From Kingdonia uniflora (taxonomy: Eukaryota > Streptophyta > Magnoliopsida > Ranunculales > Circaeasteraceae): a DNA stretch of 64,000 bases. The stretch covers positions 248,001 to 312,000 of the forward strand of contig JACGCM010000669.1 of NCBI GenBank assembly GCA_014058105.1, written 5' to 3'. Shown piece by piece: positions 60,445 to 64,000 of the stretch (its first letter is position 1; every line of letters starts with the position of its first letter). Below the pieces are notes generated by a model, which had not been told where the DNA came from, did not search any database, and saw nothing but the letters and a program-made list of their open reading frames with translations. The position numbers were made by a program, and so were the translations under genes.

Positions 60445-60751
60445 TATTGGAAATACAATACAATAACTATGATCAATAATTGAATATGAATATGATTCTA
60501 CTAACCTCTTCTCCTGCTATCTGAAAATCCCCTATTCTTGAGTGGTGTCTTCCCTTAGATTGGCTGTAGACCTCAATGGGATGGTTTTTTGTGTTTTAAC
60601 CTCCAAGAGGGGCTTCCTCTCTATTTAACCTGATAGGGTTAAAGTGGTCTTCCCATTATGCCCTCAAACTCTAATAAAGAGTAACACTAGGTCCCCCCTA
60701 CCTTAATTTGGTATAACAATTGGGCACAACATGACACTTATACGACTTATT
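60445..60751 (-). repeat. Copia 5' LTR (truncated)
   Basis: Aligns to 54596-54960 for about 305 bp from TATTGGAAATAC up to GGGCACAACATG...TACGAC. The remaining ~60 bp present in the other LTR are missing, replaced by LINE-derived sequence. Confidence 0.85.
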
Positions 60752-61305
60752 AACATTTATCTTCATCACCGATTTGAATAGGAGTAGCATTAAAAGAGTT
60801 AACATCCAAGTCAAAATGTCTCATAGCAGGAGCAAGCATTGCAATGTGGTTAGGAGCTCTATTAGCTTCTCTAAAAGTATTCTCAATCCACCATTCATCA
60901 AAAATCAATAATGTTTTATATATGAATCTCATCCTGCTTTTAGCTGCCCATAGAGTTTCCCAGATTCCATTAATAGTGTTAAATGTGTGTAAAGAGTCAT
61001 ATTTGATCCTTAGCCTTTTCCTACCAGAGTCAACAGCTAGAATGAGCCCTTGAACTACAGCTTGAAGCATGTATAGTAATGTCTTATACTATAACTCTGC
61101 CATTGCATGCAGCAAGTGGATCCCCATCATCAGCTCTCAAGATGACCCTATAGCCACCCTATTTTGTAAGAGATCCAACTGTACTCAAACGGACAGTACC
61201 AGGAGGTGGCTTAGGCAGCTACAAGATACAGTAACCTGATGTGGGAAGTGGGCATTTAAGTTCCAGTTATAGCAAAGAGCCATTGATCTCCATTCTCCTC
61301 CATAT
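60752..61305 (-). mobile_element. Third LINE RNase H fragment
   Basis: Minus frames: PKPPPGTVRLSTVGSLTK, GGYRVILRADDGDPLAACNG, then AVVQGLILAVDSGRKRLRIK, YDSLHTFNTINGIWE and NTFREANRAPNHIAMLA. This is the RVT_3-type RNase H domain, whose family shows PPPGxxKLNTDGS, G-x-G-x-V-x-R, E-x-x-A-x-x-x-G-L, a-x-x-E-x-D-S and H-x-x-R-E-x-N-x-x-A-D. The first catalytic Asp position reads STVGS. No poly(T) is seen at its left edge, where it joins the truncated copia LTR. It is cut on the right by LTR C. Confidence 0.75.
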
Positions 61306-62011
61306 TATAGGGGCCTAACTTCGCGGGAAAGGAAGATGACTCTTATACTATGAATATTATCTTCAACCAAAGGATTTAAGCATATAATCAGTAATAACGT
61401 GACTAATCTACTGGAAATATACTTGCGTGGAGGCCTAGAATGGGTCACTCCACGACCTCTAATGAGAATGTTTAAGAGTACTGATATAAAGATCAATTAG
61501 TCGAAGTTTTGAGTACAGGGTGATTACAGGGTATTCAAAGGTAAAGTTTAAGGTTTGTAGGGAGAGTTTTTCTAACCCCTCCATAATTCCCCCTCCCTCC
61601 AATTTATTGAGCATAGGAAGGGTTAAGTCACCATGGGAGGTCAAATTACAAGTGTATCCTCCGGGACAACTGACTTGAACCCAGAGTCGGTTCTGACGCC
61701 GTAATTGTCCGGTCTGACACGGTAGTCATTGTTCCTGATACTGTAGCTTGTTGGTTATGATACTGTAGCAATTGGATCTGACATTGTAGTTATCGAGCGG
61801 CATGCTCCTCCGTTCTGTCTAGTTAGCTGGCTGTCTGACATGTTTTCCTTCAACCACATACGATCATGGTCAAAGCTTGTTCACAGTCGAGTGTTCGTAT
61901 AGTTTGAGAGGGTTTGATTATGGGTTTATTCGGCTTCGGGTCATCAGGTAGGCTTCGATGTAGCCTTTGAGTGTTCAACTGGAACTAGAAGGTTGCGGGT
62001 AGGCTACTACA
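61306..62011 (-). repeat. Gypsy 3' LTR (copy C, 706 bp)
   Basis: Homologous to copies A and B, closer to A (shared GGGGCCTAACTTCGC and ATACTTGCGTGGAGGCCTAGA). The plus strand starts TATAGGGGCC and ends GGCTACTACA. The polypurine tract on its right marks a 3' LTR of a minus-strand element. Confidence 0.85.
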
Positions 62012-62027
62012 TTCACTCCCTCTTAGA
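62012..62027 (-). promoter_or_regulatory. Polypurine tract next to 3' LTR C
   Basis: Plus TTCACTCCCTCTTAGA; minus AAGAGGGAGTGAA precedes the TGTAGTAGCC terminus, homologous to the tract at 33898. Confidence 0.7.
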
Positions 62028-62189
62028 AGGTGCCTCGAAAATAGGTGTAGAGGAATTTGCTAAGAAAAACTGCTGGGTATTAGAAGGTGAAGGGTTGACT
62101 GTTACATGTTAGAATTTTGGGGGAGGTAATAAAGGAAGGTAATTAAGAAGTAGTGGTGATTTCGGTGTAATAAATGAGGTTAATGGAGG

Positions 62190-62197
62190 TATATATA
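62190..62197 (+). promoter_or_regulatory. TATA box of small ORF, copy C
   Basis: TATATATA about 60 bp before the start position at 62255. Confidence 0.45.
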
Positions 62198-62254
62198 TGG
62201 GTAATGAGGGGGTAACTCTGCATACTTTCTTCTTCATCTTCTGTAAAATTCATC

Positions 62255-62590
62255 ATAGAGAATACACCTAATACCAGATATAAAAGGAGGATGGCAGAAA
62301 GGGACCGTCGGATAAGACGCAAGGCGGACGAACTGCAAATAAGGTTCTTTGGCGACAGAGAGTTGAATAGGGTCATGCCAAACCTGGTCAAACTAGAACC
62401 TAGGGAGCTGATCAACGGGCAATCATATGCATACTTATGGGGGATGTTGTAGTGAAGGTTTCCAACGACCGAGGGACGCTGCCTTTTCCTGCAGAGCTTG
62501 GCCAAACAAATAGTAGAATAGGAGGACTAGGGCCAGGTGGCCGAAAAGGAATGAGGGTTGTATAAGAGGAATTGCCCCATCTGCAAATAG
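62255..62590 (+). pseudogene. Small element-antisense ORF, copy C (LTR-proximal, dead)
   Basis: Aligned to the 34141 copy from its first codon, which is ATA here instead of ATG. It reads NTPNTRYKRRMAERDRRIRR, KADELQIRFFGDRELNRVMP, NLVKLEPRELINGQSYAYLW and GML, then TAG TGA at 62450-62455. The frame continues recognisably (CLFLQSLAKQIVE, LYKRNCPICK) to TAG at 62588-62590, with further stops. It sits 244 bp from LTR C, the same distance as copy A from LTR A. Conservation of both amino-acid order and spacing supports a real ancestral protein of about 112 codons. The function is unknown. Confidence 0.68.
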
Positions 62591-63234
62591 GGGGTTCTTC
62601 GCAATGTGGTGGCTGGATGGTGGTGATGGGTATTTTTTTGTATGACTATTTTTAAAGGTTTCAGATTTTTGTTGAGGTTTGTATATTTTTCTCTTCTTCC
62701 CTTCTCTCTTCTTTATTTTTGTATGACCGAAGAAATGGCATGAAAAGGTAATTCAATGGAGTTATGTATTTTGTATTTGATAAGTATGGTAGATGAATAG
62801 ACTGTAGGCACGGGATCGAACATCCAACTTTGAACGAAGGGTAAATAGTAGAGACAATCACCTACTAGGGGAACTTTACTTTGAACTGACATGTAGTGAT
62901 AAAAAAATGGCTAATATTATGTAGAAAATGTTGTGGTAGAGTATAGAAAAATGTCGATGATTCAAGAATAGGGATGGGTTGAATGCAAGATCTCTAAAAT
63001 TGGTGTAGAGTGCGCATGCTGATAAAATGGTTGAGTCTAGGAAGTTGAGAAGGTTTAACTATTGAGATTCTGAGGAAAACAATTGAAGACTGTGATAAAT
63101 GTGTGTTGCGATTAAGGAGGTTTTAAATGTACTTGCCTTAAAGTATAAGTAAGGCGTTTTCAAGAGAGCTTCAAACGTTTGCACTGTCATCTCTGAATAA
63201 AATATTTGCGTCATCTTGTCCAATTGGTCGAATT
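62591..63234. other. Spacer between tandem small ORFs
   Basis: No gene. The right half (about 62990-63170) is alignable to the promoter region of copies A and C (GGTGTAGAG...GCT-x-A-x-AAAA words), indicating duplication of the whole promoter-ORF unit. TATAAG is at 63144-63149. Confidence 0.5.
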
Positions 63235-63561
63235 ATGGATACCACTTCTAATGCGAGATACCATAAGGGGATGGAAGCCCGAGAGCGTCGGATAGAGGAG
63301 AAAATGCATGAGCTTATTGAAAAATTCTTCAGGGACCATGAGTTAGACTGGGAGATGCCTGACTTGGTAGAACTAGAGCCAGAAGAGCTAATCTATGGGA
63401 TAGCGTATGCTCACTGGTAGAGGCTGTTGCGATGGATGAATCCACTGGTCAGTAATCGGTTCCTTGTTTTACAAACTTTGGTTGAAGATCTGATAACTAG
63501 AGAGGACCTCGATGTTGAAGAGGAGGTTGGACTCTACAAGAATTGTTTTGTCAGCAAATAG
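63235..63561 (+). pseudogene. Small element-antisense ORF, copy D (LTR-distal, one stop)
   Basis: ATG 63235 opens MDTTSNARYHKGMEARERRI, EEKMHELIEKFFRDHELDWE, MPDLVELEPEELIYGIAYAH, W, then TAG at 63418-63420 where the sister copies have the Trp of YLWGML. It continues RLLRWMNPLVSNRFLVLQTL, VEDLITREDLDVEEEVGLYK, NCFVSK to TAG at 63559-63561. The ancestral length was about 108 codons. Apart from one TGG-to-TAG type change it is open, making it and the 34141 copy the best-preserved members. TATAAG lies 91 bp upstream. It runs antisense to the host element. No known domain was recognised. Confidence 0.7.
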
Positions 63562-64000
63562 GGGCATCTTGGTTGTGGTAAAGGAGGCTTGCAGCATTCT
63601 GCTTTGCTGTTCATTATTGTTGTTTTGTTTTTTTCTTGAATTGGTATAAGCATCATTGCTCGAATGAAATGGAATATATTAAAACAATTGTCGAGGCATA
63701 ATATTTAACTATTTGTGTATAAGGCAACCACAATACACGATGGTAATTTGTGCATAAATAGCTTGTCCAATGTCGACCATGTAGGAAATCGAATGACCGG
63801 CAAATTTTGAAATCGAATATCGGGTATATGTGGATGAATGTTCGAGATACAGTATAGGCGATGATTCGTAGATGGGAGGAAGGGATTTCAAAGGTCGATG
63901 GGAGTCGGACATAGATAGGCTTCGACTGCAACACCTAACAGCTAAAACAACTGGAATGTCAGAAGTGGTACTATTCATAGGGCAGAGTGCCCCGCAGGTC
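63562..64000. other. Right window edge, no supported gene
   Basis: T-rich sequence follows copy D. Two overlapping minus frames of about 90 codons have no recognisable composition and are not called. Confidence 0.4.

Larger units (their letters stand above)
54596..60751 (-). mobile_element. Degenerate Ty1/copia element, minus strand
   Basis: About 6.2 kb with an LTR at each side, and in minus order PBS, gag remnant, protease/GAG-pre-integrase, integrase, RT, RNase H and PPT: the copia gene order. Multiple stops, a deletion in RT and changed catalytic residues show it is long inactive. The right (5') LTR is truncated near 60751 by the next element. A SINE sits in the 5' untranslated part. Confidence 0.9.

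Overview
This window is plant nuclear repeat DNA, most likely pericentromeric or centromere-adjacent heterochromatin of a eudicot. The evidence is tens of kilobases of a 167/168-bp satellite, plant-type Ty3/gypsy (Tat-like) and Ty1/copia retrotransposons, LINE fragments with plant RNase H domains, a tRNA-derived SINE and a CACTA end. I see no intact host gene and no rRNA, tRNA or CRISPR locus. The exact species cannot be read from the sequence.

Layout. (1) 1-31196: satellite array 1, about 185 head-to-tail monomers of two classes (A, 167 bp with a HindIII site; B, 168 bp), arranged in irregular higher-order repeats. (2) 31197-33153: CACTA-type terminus followed by pieces of unrelated host genes (a ribosomal protein L13a fragment, a TRM/LONGIFOLIA-like first exon, an unrecognised exon with a splice donor), so a probable gene-capturing CACTA element. 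(3) 33154-46038: nested, partly degraded gypsy elements. A 3' LTR with internal remnant (minus-strand element) is joined near 34.9 kb to a 5'-truncated plus-strand Tat-like element (integrase, 161-bp tandem repeats, a large spliced antisense gene, two small antisense ORFs, 3' LTR at 43315-43873), followed by the gag, PBS and 5' LTR of another minus-strand gypsy element. (4) 46039-52709: satellite array 2, same family but inverted and more diverged, with a 5'-truncated LINE inserted in it. (5) 52710-54595: intron-containing gene fragment, a second LINE tail and local duplications. (6) 54596-60751: a degenerate minus-strand Ty1/copia element with both LTRs (one truncated), PBS and PPT, and a SINE inside it. 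(7) 60752-64000: a third LINE RNase H fragment, then the 3' LTR and internal part of another minus-strand gypsy element carrying two small ORFs.

The most interesting pattern is a family of small ORFs (about 97-115 codons), each lying antisense to its host gypsy element close to the 3' LTR and preceded by its own TATA-like box. Five copies are visible in three elements; two elements each carry two copies in tandem, with the LTR-proximal and LTR-distal copies showing different, matching TATA spacing. The plus-strand element also carries a large antisense gene with plausible introns. Nearly every coding feature here is broken by stops or frameshifts, so these are fossils; the conservation between copies is what makes them readable.
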